Source: Amycolatopsis tucumanensis (GTDB lineage: Bacteria; Actinomycetota; Actinomycetes; Mycobacteriales; Pseudonocardiaceae). From it: a stretch of DNA of 64,000 nt. Where the stretch lies: assembly GCF_021654135.1 (NCBI RefSeq), contig NZ_JAKGSD010000026.1:1-64000 (forward strand), in the 5' to 3' direction. The notes under the pieces were generated by a model that worked only from the letters and a program-made list of their open reading frames with translations, searched no databases and was not told where the DNA came from. Shown here in pieces: positions 16,247 through 25,400 of this stretch. Within the stretch, counting starts at the first letter, position 1. Every line of letters begins with the position of its first letter. The position numbers were made by a program, and so were the translations under genes.

Positions 16247-17472
16247 CCGCTCCGCTGCGCGGGCTCCGGGTCGTGGAGGCCACCAGTTTCGTCGCCGGTC
16301 CGCTGGCCGGCATGACGCTGGCGCAGATGGGGGCGCAGGTGCTGCGGCTGGACCCGGTCACCGGGCCGGTGGACGCGGGCCGGTGGCCGTTGAGCGGGAC
16401 CGGCCGGAGCCTGTTCTGGGCCGGGATGAACAAGGGCGTGAAGTCCGTCGCCGTCGACTTCCGCGTGCCGGAAGGGCAGGAACTCGCCGCCGCGTTGATC
16501 ACCGCGCCCGGCCCGCACGCCGGCTTGTTCGTCGACAACACCATCGGCCGGGACTTCCTGTCCCACAACCGGTTGCGTGCTCGCCGAGCCGACCTCGTGC
16601 ACGTCCACATCCAGGGCTATCCCGACGGCCGGGCCGCCATGGACTACGCGGTCAACCCGCGTTTCGGCGTGCCGGCGCTGACCGGTCCGGCCGATTCGCG
16701 CCGTCCGGTCAACCACGTCCTGCCTGCCTGGGACATCGCCACCGGGCTGCTCGCGGTGTCCGGGCTGCTGGCCGGATTGCGCCGGCGGGCGGTGCACGGT
16801 GACGGGTGCCTGGTCGAGCTGGCCCTGGCCGACGTGGCCGCGGCGCACGTGGCGCATCTGGGCTGGTTCGCCGAGGTGGCCGAGGCCGGCCAGGACCGGC
16901 CCCGGCTCGGCAACCACCTGTTCGGCGCGTTCGGGGTGGATTTCGCGTGCGCCGACGGTCGCCGGGTGGTCGCGGTGGCGATCACCCGCGCCCAGTGGCG
17001 GGACCTGATGCGGATGACCGGGACGGAAGCGGTGTTCGCGGCCCTGTCTTCGGTGCACGGCACCGATTTCGACGTCGAGGGGGAGCGGTACCGGCAACGC
17101 GGCCTGATCGAGGCGGTCCTCGCACGGTGGTTCGCCGCCCGCACCGTGGAAGAGGTGCTCGAGGCGGCGCGCGGCACCCGGGTGATGGCCGGCGAGTTCC
17201 GTTCGCCCTCGGAGGTCGTGGCGGCCTGGCGACGGGGTACGGAGTCACCGGTGCTCACCGAGGTCGAGCAGGCCGGGGTGGGCCCGATGGTCACCGCCAC
17301 CTCCCCGCTGCGCTGGAACTCGCGCTACCGCGAGGCCGAGCCGGCGCCGGAGTTCGGTGCGGACACGGAGTGGGCGCTGGCCGAGGTGCTCGGGATGTCC
17401 GGCCGGGAGATCGGGAGGCTCGCCGACAACGGGCTGATCATGACGAGGAGAGATGACAGCGATGGCGCGTGA
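16243..17472 (+). CDS. CaiB/BaiF-family CoA-transferase
   Basis: A 409-residue class III CoA-transferase. LRGLRVVEATSFVAGPLAGMTLAQMGA is the canonical N-terminal fold, with LRLDPV and GMNKGVKSVAVDF following as in the family. The catalytic Asp that normally follows about 40 residues after the knot is less obvious here, since the region reads LFVDNTIGRDFLSHNRL. It would move CoA between an acyl-CoA and a free acid of the pathway. It starts within the thiolase stop (ATGA) and runs 20 bases into the dehydrogenase gene. Confidence 0.88.
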   Translation: MTAPLRGLRVVEATSFVAGPLAGMTLAQMGAQVLRLDPVTGPVDAGRWPLSGTGRSLFWAGMNKGVKSVAVDFRVPEGQELAAALITAPGPHAGLFVDNTIGRDFLSHNRLRARRADLVHVHIQGYPDGRAAMDYAVNPRFGVPALTGPADSRRPVNHVLPAWDIATGLLAVSGLLAGLRRRAVHGDGCLVELALADVAAAHVAHLGWFAEVAEAGQDRPRLGNHLFGAFGVDFACADGRRVVAVAITRAQWRDLMRMTGTEAVFAALSSVHGTDFDVEGERYRQRGLIEAVLARWFAARTVEEVLEAARGTRVMAGEFRSPSEVVAAWRRGTESPVLTEVEQAGVGPMVTATSPLRWNSRYREAEPAPEFGADTEWALAEVLGMSGREIGRLADNGLIMTRRDDSDGA

Positions 17473-18658
17473 ACTGTGCCGTACCGAAGGATTGACCGAC
17501 GTCCAGGACGACATCCTCAAGACCGTCCGCGCGTTCGTGGACAACCGGATCATCCCGGTCGCGACCGAACTCGAACACGCCGACGCCTACCCCGCCGAGA
17601 TCGTCGAGGGGATGCGGGAACTTGGCCTGTTCGGGTTGACGATTCCCGAGGAGTACGGCGGGATCGGCGAGTCGCTGCTGACCTACGCGCTGGTGGCCGA
17701 GGAGATCGCCCGCGGCTGGATGAGCGTGTCGGGCATCATCAACACCCACTTCATCGTGGCTCACGTGCTCATGCACCACGGCACCGAGGAGCAGAAACGC
17801 CACTACCTGCCGAAGATGGCCACCGGCGAGATCCGCGGCGCGTTCTCCATGTCCGAGCCCGGCTGCGGCTCCGACGTGTCCGCCATCCGCACTCGCGCCA
17901 CCCCACACGACGGTGGGTACCTGATCAACGGCCAGAAGATGTGGCTGACGAACGGGGGATCGTCGACCCTGGTCGCGGTGCTGGTCAAGACCGGTGCCGC
18001 CGCCGGGCCTGCGCATCGGAACCTGACCACGTTCCTGGTGGACAAACCCGCCGGCTTCGGTGAGGTGGCGCCGGGTCTGACGGTTCCGGGCAGGATCGAG
18101 AAGATGGGTTACAAGGGTGTCGACACCACCGAACTCGTCTTCGACGACTACGGGATCGCCGCCTCGCAGATCCTCGGCGGCGAGCCCGGTCGCGGGTTCT
18201 ACCAGATGATGGACGGCGTCGAGGTCGGGCGGGTCAACGTCGCGGCCCGCGGGTGCGGGGTGGCCTGGCGTGCGTTCGAACTCGGCGTCGCCTACGCGCA
18301 ACAGCGGGAGACCTTCGGCCGGCCGATCGCCGATCACCAGGCGGTGCTCTTCCGCCTGGCCGAAATGGGCACCAAGGTGGAGGCGGCGCACCAGATGATG
18401 GTGCGGGCGGCGCGGAAGAAGGACTCGGGCGAGCGCAACGACCTGGAGGCCGGGATGGCGAAGTACCTGGCCTCGGAGTACTGCGCGCAGGTGGTGGAGG
18501 ACTCTTTCCGCATCCACGGCGGTTACGGGTACTCCAAGGAGTACGAGATCGAACGGCTCTACCGCGAGGCGCCGATGCTGCTGATCGGCGAAGGCACCGC
18601 CGACATCCAGCGAATGATCATCGGGCGCCGGCTGCTGGAGGACTACAAGCTGCGGTGA
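17453..18658 (+). CDS. Acyl-CoA dehydrogenase
   Basis: A 401-residue FAD enzyme. FSMSEPGCGSDVSAIRTRA is the flavin-contact signature 1, QRETFGRPIADHQAV is signature region 2, and IHGGYGYSKEYEIERLYREAPMLLIGEGT ends with the catalytic glutamate of the family (written here across its flanks; the Glu is in IGEGT). It should introduce the 2,3-double bond in the acyl-CoA intermediate. It is the last gene of the seven-gene operon that begins with the MFS transporter. A second Met at 17462 is an alternative start. Confidence 0.93.
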   Translation: MTAMARELCRTEGLTDVQDDILKTVRAFVDNRIIPVATELEHADAYPAEIVEGMRELGLFGLTIPEEYGGIGESLLTYALVAEEIARGWMSVSGIINTHFIVAHVLMHHGTEEQKRHYLPKMATGEIRGAFSMSEPGCGSDVSAIRTRATPHDGGYLINGQKMWLTNGGSSTLVAVLVKTGAAAGPAHRNLTTFLVDKPAGFGEVAPGLTVPGRIEKMGYKGVDTTELVFDDYGIAASQILGGEPGRGFYQMMDGVEVGRVNVAARGCGVAWRAFELGVAYAQQRETFGRPIADHQAVLFRLAEMGTKVEAAHQMMVRAARKKDSGERNDLEAGMAKYLASEYCAQVVEDSFRIHGGYGYSKEYEIERLYREAPMLLIGEGTADIQRMIIGRRLLEDYKLR

Positions 18659-18666
18659 TCAAAGTC

Positions 18667-18762
18667 GGTTTCTCGGTTGCTGATGGCAATATCCAGGGCG
18701 TTCGCGACGAGTTTGTGTTCTGGGGTGCTGTCAATGGACCAGTCCACAGTTCTGAGGCTTAC
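18667..18762 (-). pseudogene. IS3-type transposase fragment (insertion sequence scar)
   Basis: On the minus strand, VSLRTVDWSIDSTPEHKLV with the following ANALDIAISNRE matches the part of the IS3-family integrase core just before the second catalytic Asp (usually WSIDS..ALV..ALxMAI..R). Flanking family sequence is missing. This 258-base gap (18659-18916) is visibly less GC-rich than its surroundings, as expected of an insertion-sequence remnant. Nothing else was recognised in the gap. Confidence 0.65.
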
Positions 18763-18916
18763 ACCAAGAAAACCGCTCTGCCGCCGACCATGATGCCCAT
18801 GCACGGCCGTCGGCCGCGCGATCCCATCGCCGGTCGGCGCCGAGGGGTCCGTAGACCGGCGTCCGCTATCTGAGATCGTCACCCGAGCGCGCCGCGGCGA
18901 CCTACTCTCGGGCGTC

Positions 18917-19930
18917 ATGACACCCCCACTGCCGTTGATCGACATCTCGCGTTTCCGTGACCCCGCCGCCGATCGGGAGGAGTTCCTGGCGCAGCTCCGG
19001 CACGCCGCGCACGAGGTGGGCTTCTTCTACGTCGTCGGGCACGGGGTCCCCGGCGAGCTGAGCGCCGGGATCTTCGACGTGGCGCGGAAGTTCTTCGCAC
19101 TGCCCGAGCAGCAGCGGCTGGAGATCGGCAACATCCACTCCCCGCAGTTCCGCGGGTACACCGCCACCGGCCACGAGTACACCGCGGGCGCGCCGGACTG
19201 GCGGGAGCAGATCGACATCGGCCCGGAGCGGGAGGCGCTCGAACTCGCGCCCGGCGACCCGGCCTGGAAGCGGCTGATCGGTCCGAACCTGTGGCCAGCG
19301 GCGTTGCCGGAGCTGCGCGAGACGACGCTGGCGTGGCAGGCCGAGGCGCTGCGCGTGAGCCGCGAAGTGCTGCGGGCGCTGGCGGCCTCGCTCGGCCAGG
19401 ACGAGGGCTATTTCGACGAGTGGTTCGACGCCGAAGCCGCCACCCACGTCAAGATCATCCGCTACCCCGGCCGCGTTCGCGACGACGCCGACCAGGGGGT
19501 GGGCGCCCACAAGGACTACGGCTACCTCGCGCTGCTGCAGCAGGACGAGGTCGGCGGGCTGCAGGTGCAGGCGGCGGACGGCAGCTGGATCGACGCCACC
19601 CCGATCCCGGGCAGCTTCGTGTTCAACATCGGCGAGATGCTGGAGATCGCGACCCAGGGCTACCTGACCGCGACGCGGCACCGCGTGGTCAGCCCGCCCC
19701 CGGGCGTGGAACGGTTCTCGGTGCCGTTCTTCCTCGGGCCACGCCTGGACGCGGTCGTCGAGCCGCTGACCTTGCCCGCCGAGCTGGCCAAGCAGGCCCG
19801 CGGCGTCAGCGAGGACGCCGACAACCCGCTGCTGGCCGCCTACGGCGAGAACGCGCTCGTGGGCTGGCTGCGGTCGCACCCCGAGCTCGCCCGGCGCTGG
19901 TGGTCCGACGTGCTGGCGGAGCAGGCGTGA
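18917..19930 (+). CDS. 2-oxoglutarate/Fe(II) oxygenase, isopenicillin N synthase-like family
   Basis: A 337-residue non-heme iron oxygenase. LPLIDISRFRD and GFFYVVGHGVP are the DIOX_N domain opening; in the C-terminal jelly roll the metal ligands are His198 and Asp200 (GAHKDYG) and His255 (ATRHRVV), and Arg266/Ser268 (ERFSVP) bind the 2-oxoglutarate carboxylate. It is the first gene of an operon with an O-acetylhomoserine sulfhydrylase-like enzyme and an ABC importer, so oxidation of an imported sulfur-containing compound is a reasonable inference. The TauD-type sulfonate dioxygenases belong to a different branch, so the substrate is open. Confidence 0.88.
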   Translation: MTPPLPLIDISRFRDPAADREEFLAQLRHAAHEVGFFYVVGHGVPGELSAGIFDVARKFFALPEQQRLEIGNIHSPQFRGYTATGHEYTAGAPDWREQIDIGPEREALELAPGDPAWKRLIGPNLWPAALPELRETTLAWQAEALRVSREVLRALAASLGQDEGYFDEWFDAEAATHVKIIRYPGRVRDDADQGVGAHKDYGYLALLQQDEVGGLQVQAADGSWIDATPIPGSFVFNIGEMLEIATQGYLTATRHRVVSPPPGVERFSVPFFLGPRLDAVVEPLTLPAELAKQARGVSEDADNPLLAAYGENALVGWLRSHPELARRWWSDVLAEQA

Positions 19931-21228
19931 CCGGCTCCTGGTCGTTCGACACCCGGCAGATCCACGCCGGCGCGAACCCGGACCCGGCCACCGGATCCCG
20001 CGCCACGCCGATCTACCAGACCAGCTCCTACGTCTTCGACGGCGCCGACCACGCCGCCCGCGCGTTCGCCCTGCAGGACCTGGAAACCCACGCCTACACG
20101 CGCCTGTCGAACCCGACCACCGGCGTCGCCGAGGCGCGTCTTGCCGACCTCGAATCCGGCGTCGCCGCGGTCGCGGTGGCCAGCGGTCAGGCGGCGGCGT
20201 CGCTGGCGCTGCTGAACCTCGCCCGCGCCGGCGACCACATCGTGTCCGCGGCGAGCCTGTACGGCGGGACCTACAACCTGCTCGCCCACACCTTCGCCGA
20301 CCTCGGGATCGCTGTCACCTTCGTCGACGACCCGGACGACCTCGGCCGGTGGCGCGCCGCGGTGCGGCCGGAGACCAAGGCGTTCTTCGCCGAATCGATC
20401 GGCAACCCGCGCGGCAACGTGCTGGACGTCTCGGCCGTGGCCGCCGTCGCGCACGACGCCGGGGTGCCGCTCGTGGTGGACAACACCGTGCCCACCCCGT
20501 ACCTGGCCCGGCCGCTCGAGCACGGCGCCGACATCGTGGTGCACTCGACGACGAAGTTCCTGTCCGGGCACGGCACCGGGATCGGCGGCGTCGTGGTGGA
20601 CCGCGGCCGGTTCGACTACGCGGCCGACCCGGAGCGTTGGCCGCAGTTCACCCGGCCCGACCCGAGCTACCACGGCCTGGTGTTCGCCGACGAGTTCGGC
20701 GAGCTCGGCTACTCCCTGCGGCTGCGCACCAAACTGGTGCGGGATCTCGGCCCCGCCGTGGCGCCGTTCACCAGTTTCCTGCTGCTGCAGGGGATCGAGA
20801 CGCTGTCGCTGCGGATGTCCCGGCACAGCCGCAACGCCACGGCAGTCGCGGAATGGCTGTCGGCGCAACCCGAGGTGGCCGAGGTGCACTATGCCGGACT
20901 GCCCACCAGCCCGTGGTTCGATCTGGGAAAGCGCTATCTCGGCGGCGGCGCGGGCGGGGTGCTCGCGTTCGACCTGGCCGGCGGGCTGCCCGCGGGCCGC
21001 CGGTTCGTCGACGGCCTGACCCTGTTCAGCCACCTGGCCAACATCGGCGACGTGCGGAGCCTGGTCATCCACCCGGCCTCGACCACGCACGCGCAACTGG
21101 ACCCGGACCAGCAGCTCGCCAGCGGCGTGACGCCAGGTCAGGTGCGGTTGTCGGTCGGCCTGGAGGGCCTCGACGACCTGCTCGCCGACCTCCGGCGCGG
21201 GCTCGACGCGACCCACGGGAGGCACTGA
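19927..21228 (+). CDS. O-acetylhomoserine sulfhydrylase-like PLP enzyme (Cys/Met metabolism)
   Basis: A 433-residue PLP enzyme of the MetY/MetZ group. FDTRQIHAGANPDPATGSRATPIYQTSSYVF is the family opening (seen across residues 7-37), Tyr and Arg of YTRLSNPT bind the cofactor phosphate, and Lys210 in HSTTKFLSGHGT is the Schiff-base lysine. MetY-type proteins insert sulfide or methanethiol into O-acetylhomoserine, making homocysteine or methionine. In an operon with an importer and oxygenase it may capture sulfur released from the imported compound. It overlaps both neighbours (GTGA, TGATG). Confidence 0.92.
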   Translation: MTGSWSFDTRQIHAGANPDPATGSRATPIYQTSSYVFDGADHAARAFALQDLETHAYTRLSNPTTGVAEARLADLESGVAAVAVASGQAAASLALLNLARAGDHIVSAASLYGGTYNLLAHTFADLGIAVTFVDDPDDLGRWRAAVRPETKAFFAESIGNPRGNVLDVSAVAAVAHDAGVPLVVDNTVPTPYLARPLEHGADIVVHSTTKFLSGHGTGIGGVVVDRGRFDYAADPERWPQFTRPDPSYHGLVFADEFGELGYSLRLRTKLVRDLGPAVAPFTSFLLLQGIETLSLRMSRHSRNATAVAEWLSAQPEVAEVHYAGLPTSPWFDLGKRYLGGGAGGVLAFDLAGGLPAGRRFVDGLTLFSHLANIGDVRSLVIHPASTTHAQLDPDQQLASGVTPGQVRLSVGLEGLDDLLADLRRGLDATHGRH

Positions 21229-22049
21229 TGGCCGAGTTCGCCGGCGTCCGCGGCACCATCCACCACCGGCACTGGACCCCGGAGCACCCGCGGGCGCTGG
21301 TGGTGTTCTTCCACGGCCTCGGTGAGCACACCGGCAGCTACGAGCCGCTCGCCGCGGCACTGACCAGCGCCGGGTTCGCGCTGTGGGCGCACGACCACGC
21401 CGGTCACGGCCGCAGCGACGGCGAACGCGTGCTGATCACCGCGATCGACGACCTGCTCGACGACGCCGCGACTCTCCTCGGGCTCGCCCGCGCGGCCCAC
21501 CCGGACCTGCCGCTGGTCGTAGCCGGGCACTCGCTCGGCGCCACCGTCGCCACGTTGCTCACCGCGGAACGGCTGCTGCCGTCGGGCACCCGCCCGGCCG
21601 CCGTCGTGCTGGCCGGCTCCTCGATCGTCCCGGCGCCTGATGCGGGTGGCGGGCTGGCCGAACTCCTGGCCAGCGGCGTCGACCCGCTCGACCTGCGCAA
21701 GGACCCGGGCGAGCTCACTCGCCACCCCGGGTACGCCCAGCAGATCCGCGAAGATCCGCTCACCTGGCAGGGCGGCATCCGCGTCGAGACCCTGGCCGCC
21801 CTCGCCGCCGCGGCTGAGCGCCTGCCGGCGGCGGTGTCCGCACTGGACGTCCCGGTGCTGCTGCTGCACGGCGAGAAGGACGACCTCGCCCCGGCCGAAG
21901 GTGCGCGGCGGGCGGCGGAACTGCTGCCCGACGCCGAAGCGGTGATCTTCCCCGACGACCTCCACAACATCCTCAACGAACTCGACCGCGACGAAGTCCA
22001 CGCCACCTTCGTGGACTTCGTGCGGCGCCACCTCCAGGGAGAACGATGA
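21228..22049 (+). CDS. Alpha/beta hydrolase, monoacylglycerol lipase-like
   Basis: A 273-residue serine hydrolase. VVFFHGLGEHTGSYEPLA is the HGxxxH-type oxyanion segment of lysophospholipase/monoacylglycerol lipases, AGHSLGA puts the nucleophile at Ser102, LLHGEKDDLAP carries the Asp and DDLHNILNE the His. It would hydrolyse an ester, perhaps to release the moiety handled by the oxygenase or sulfhydrylase. It sits between the sulfhydrylase and the binding-protein gene with single-base or four-base overlaps. Confidence 0.86.
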   Translation: MAEFAGVRGTIHHRHWTPEHPRALVVFFHGLGEHTGSYEPLAAALTSAGFALWAHDHAGHGRSDGERVLITAIDDLLDDAATLLGLARAAHPDLPLVVAGHSLGATVATLLTAERLLPSGTRPAAVVLAGSSIVPAPDAGGGLAELLASGVDPLDLRKDPGELTRHPGYAQQIREDPLTWQGGIRVETLAALAAAAERLPAAVSALDVPVLLLHGEKDDLAPAEGARRAAELLPDAEAVIFPDDLHNILNELDRDEVHATFVDFVRRHLQGER

Positions 22050-23581
22050 GACGCCTCCTGCCTGCCGCGCTGACCGCGGTGGCCCTGCTCCTCACCGCGT
22101 GCGGCACCGGCGGCACACCCCAGGCCGGGACCGCCGTCCAGGCCGCCACGCCGCCCGACGACCAGCTGGACACCGCCGCCACCGTCGACGTCCGGCTGGT
22201 GCTGGAACCGACCAGCCTCAACATCTTCGGCACCTCGGGCGCCGCGCTCGACCAGATCCTCCTCGACAACGTCTACCAGGGCCTGGTCACCATCGACACG
22301 AACGCCAACGACAAGATCGTGCCCGCGCTTGCCACCTCCTGGGAGACCTCGCCCGACGGCCTCACCTACACCTTCCACCTGGTGCGGGGCGCGAAGTTCC
22401 ACGACGGCTCGTCGCTGACCTCCGCCGACGTCGCGTGGTCGCTGCAGCAGCAGATCGCGCCGGGCTCGAAGGCCGTCTACGGCGCCAACTTCGCCACCAT
22501 CGACACCGTGACCGCGCCGGACCCGGCCACCGTGCAGGTCAGGCTCAAGCAGCGGGACAGCTTCCTGCTGTGGAACCTGACCCAGCGCGGCGGCATCGTC
22601 TACAAGCAGGGCACCGACTTCGCCACGCTCGACGGCGCCGAGAACGGCAGCGGCCCGTTCACCGTCGCGCAGTGGAACCGCGGATCGAGCATCACCCTGG
22701 CCCGCGACGAGAACTACTGGGGCGCCAAGCCCAAGGTCGCCAAGGTGGTGTTCCACTACATCACCGAGCAGAACGCCGCCAACAACGCACAGCTGACCGG
22801 GCAGACCGACATCCAGACGGCGGTCGACCCGACGCTGCTGTCCGCGTTCGCAGGCAACAGCGGGTTCGCCGTCCTCAAGGGCACCACGACCGACAAGTTC
22901 ACGCTCGCCTTCAACGGCGCCCAGGCGCCGTTCACCGACCCCGCCGTGCGGCACGCGATCCGGCAGGCCATCAACAAGCAGGACGTCATCCGCGCCTATG
23001 GCGCCGGCCTGGCCATCGGCAGCGCGGTTCCGCCACAGGACCCGTGGTACGAGGACCTCACCGGGATCGACGCCTACAACCCGGACAACGCGCGGAAGCT
23101 GCTCGCCGACGCCGGGTTCCCGAACGGGCTGTCCCTGACGCTGACCGTCCCGAGCATCTATCCGGCCGCGATCAGCGACGTGCTGGTGTCCAACCTCAAG
23201 CAGGCCGGCATCACTCTCACCGTGCAGCCGGTGGAGTTCCAGACCTGGCTGACCAAGGTGTTTCAGCAGCACGACTTCCAGCTCAGCCTCGTCGACCACG
23301 CCGAGCCGCGCGACCTGGCCAACTACACCAAGCCGGGCTACTACTTCGGCTACGACGACAAGCAGGTGCAGGACTGGTACGCCCAGGCGCGGCTGGCGGC
23401 CACCGACGCCGAGCGGGACGCGCTGCTCAAGCGGGTCGGCAGGCAGATCTCCGAGGACGCGGCGACCGACTGGCTGCTGCTCGGCCAGGCCAGCACCGTG
23501 GTGCGAACCGGCGTGTACGGCGTGCCGCAGAACGAAACCAGCAACCGCTTCAACCTGAGCACGGTCGCGGTCGCCAAGTGA
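22046..23581 (+). CDS. ABC transporter substrate-binding lipoprotein, family 5 (peptide/nickel type)
   Basis: A 511-residue exported lipoprotein. The signal peptide ends in the lipobox LLTAC with Cys19, so it should be anchored outside the cell membrane. The mature part has the family-5 features PALATSWETSPDGLTYTF, FHDGSSLTSADVAWSL and AIRQAINKQDVI. It delivers the ligand to the two permeases encoded next. The family binds peptides but also many other solutes; the neighbouring genes suggest an organosulfur compound. Confidence 0.92.
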   Translation: MRRLLPAALTAVALLLTACGTGGTPQAGTAVQAATPPDDQLDTAATVDVRLVLEPTSLNIFGTSGAALDQILLDNVYQGLVTIDTNANDKIVPALATSWETSPDGLTYTFHLVRGAKFHDGSSLTSADVAWSLQQQIAPGSKAVYGANFATIDTVTAPDPATVQVRLKQRDSFLLWNLTQRGGIVYKQGTDFATLDGAENGSGPFTVAQWNRGSSITLARDENYWGAKPKVAKVVFHYITEQNAANNAQLTGQTDIQTAVDPTLLSAFAGNSGFAVLKGTTTDKFTLAFNGAQAPFTDPAVRHAIRQAINKQDVIRAYGAGLAIGSAVPPQDPWYEDLTGIDAYNPDNARKLLADAGFPNGLSLTLTVPSIYPAAISDVLVSNLKQAGITLTVQPVEFQTWLTKVFQQHDFQLSLVDHAEPRDLANYTKPGYYFGYDDKQVQDWYAQARLAATDAERDALLKRVGRQISEDAATDWLLLGQASTVVRTGVYGVPQNETSNRFNLSTVAVAK

Positions 23582-24528
23582 CGCTGTTCGTGCTGCGCCG
23601 CGCCGGGCTGCTGGTGGTGTCGCTGCTCGTCGCCAGCCTGCTCGTGTTCGTGTTGTTGCGGCTGCTCCCTGGCGACGTCGCCGCCACCATCGGCGGTATC
23701 CAGGCGAGCCCGGAGCAGCTGGCCGCGATCCGCGCCGGTCTCGGCCTGGACCGCTCGCTCGCCGTCCAGTACGGCGACTGGCTGACCGGGGTGCTGCGCG
23801 GCGACTTCGGCCGCTCGCAGCTCAACGGCACCTCGGTCAGCGCCGAACTCGCCGCCAAGCTGGAGGTGACCGCGCCGCTGATCGCCGGGGCGATCGCCGT
23901 CGCCGTCGCGGTCGCGGTGCCGCTGGGCACCTGGGCGGCGGTCCGGCACCGCGGCTGGGCCGGCGGCGGCATCAGCGCGCTGGCCCAGATCGGCATCGCG
24001 GTGCCGGCGCTGTGGCTCGCGCTGGTGCTCGTGCTGGTGTTCTCGGTGACCCTGGGCTGGCTGCCGGCTCAGGGCTTCCCCGTCGACGGGTGGGCCGAAC
24101 CCGGAGCGGCACTGGAAAGCCTGGTGCTGCCGTGGATCGCGCTCGGCCTCACCGAAGGCGCCGTGCTGCTGCGGTTCGTGCGGTCCGCCGTGCTGGGTGT
24201 GCTGCACTCGGACTACCTGCGCACCGCGCGCGCCAAGGGCCTGACCCGCACCCGGGCGCTGCTGCGGCACGGGTTCCGCAACGCCGCCGTGCCGGTGGTG
24301 TCGGTGCTCGGGTTGCAGCTGGCCACCCTGGTCGTCGGCACGATCGTGATCGAGCGGGTGTTCACGCTGCCCGGCGTGGGCAGCATGCTCGTCACCGACG
24401 TCGGCAACCGCGACCTGGTCAAGGTGCAGGGCGAGGTGTTCGCCGTCGTCGCCGCGGTGATGCTGATCGGCTTCGCCGTCGACCTCGTGCACCGGATCGT
24501 CGACCCGCGGCTGCAGGAGGCGCGATGA
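23578..24528 (+). CDS. ABC transporter permease (DppB-type)
   Basis: A 316-residue inner-membrane permease. The N-terminal helix (LFVLRRAGLLVVSLLVASLLVF) precedes RLLPGDVAA and GLGLDRSLAVQYGDWL, the standard DppB opening. The cytoplasmic EAA loop is DYLRTARAKGLTRTRALLRHGFRNA. About six membrane helices are visible. The GTG at 23578 overlaps the binding-protein stop. It pairs with the next gene to form the channel. Confidence 0.92.
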   Translation: MTLFVLRRAGLLVVSLLVASLLVFVLLRLLPGDVAATIGGIQASPEQLAAIRAGLGLDRSLAVQYGDWLTGVLRGDFGRSQLNGTSVSAELAAKLEVTAPLIAGAIAVAVAVAVPLGTWAAVRHRGWAGGGISALAQIGIAVPALWLALVLVLVFSVTLGWLPAQGFPVDGWAEPGAALESLVLPWIALGLTEGAVLLRFVRSAVLGVLHSDYLRTARAKGLTRTRALLRHGFRNAAVPVVSVLGLQLATLVVGTIVIERVFTLPGVGSMLVTDVGNRDLVKVQGEVFAVVAAVMLIGFAVDLVHRIVDPRLQEAR

Positions 24529-25400
24529 GCCGCGCCGCCGCGACGCGCCGCCGCCGCGCGCTGCGCACCGTGCTGAGGGCGCTCGTCCGCCGCCCGGCCG
24601 GCGTGTTCGGGCTGGCCGTGTTCGCCCTGCTCGTGCTGGGTGCCGTGGTGTCGCTGTTCTGGACCCCGTTCGACCCGCAGGCCACCGATCCCGGCCGGGC
24701 GTGGCTGCTGCCGTTGCAGGACGGGCACCTGCTGGGCACCGACCGGATCGGGCACGACCAGTTCAGCCAGCTGCTCGCGGGCAGCCGCGAAACGCTGGTC
24801 GCCGCGGTGGCGTCCGCCGCGCTGGCGACCGTGCTCGGGCTCGCGCTCGCCCTGCCCGCGGCGCTCGCGCCGCGCTGGATCAGCGCGCCGGTGATCCAGT
24901 TGATCGACATCCTCGTCGCGTTCCCCGTGCTGCTGCTGGCGATGGTGCTCGCCGCGGTGTACGGCAGCTCGCTGGCCACCGTCGTCGCGGCGATCGGCAT
25001 CGGGTTCGGCGTCGCGGTCGCCCGCGTCGCGCGGGCCGAGCTGGCCGCGGCGCGCAGCAGCGACTACGTGCTCGCCGCCCGCGCCGCCGGCGCCCGCACC
25101 GGGCGGATCATCCGCAAGCACCTGCTGCCCGCGCTCGCGCCGACGCTCATCGTGCAGCTGTCACTGGTGATGGCGCTGGCCGTGCTCGCCGAGGCGGCGC
25201 TGACCTACCTGGGCTACGGCAGCTCACCGTCCACCCCGTCCTGGGGCGGCATGCTGCACGAGCAGCAGGCCTACATCAGCGCCCGGCCGTTGCTGGTGAT
25301 CTGGCCGGGACTGGCGGTGGCGCTGACCGTGCTGGGGTTCAACCTGCTCGGCGACGCGCTGCGCGACGCGACCGACCCACGCCTGCGGAGCAGCCGATGA
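24525..25400 (+). CDS. ABC transporter permease (DppC-type)
   Basis: A 291-residue DppC-type permease. After the first helix the extracytoplasmic loop contains HLLGTDRIGHDQFSQLL, diagnostic for the family, and the EAA loop is DYVLAARAAGARTGRIIRKHLLPAL. SWGGMLHEQQAYIS precedes the last helix. It overlaps both neighbouring genes by four bases. Confidence 0.92.
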   Translation: MSRAAATRRRRALRTVLRALVRRPAGVFGLAVFALLVLGAVVSLFWTPFDPQATDPGRAWLLPLQDGHLLGTDRIGHDQFSQLLAGSRETLVAAVASAALATVLGLALALPAALAPRWISAPVIQLIDILVAFPVLLLAMVLAAVYGSSLATVVAAIGIGFGVAVARVARAELAAARSSDYVLAARAAGARTGRIIRKHLLPALAPTLIVQLSLVMALAVLAEAALTYLGYGSSPSTPSWGGMLHEQQAYISARPLLVIWPGLAVALTVLGFNLLGDALRDATDPRLRSSR

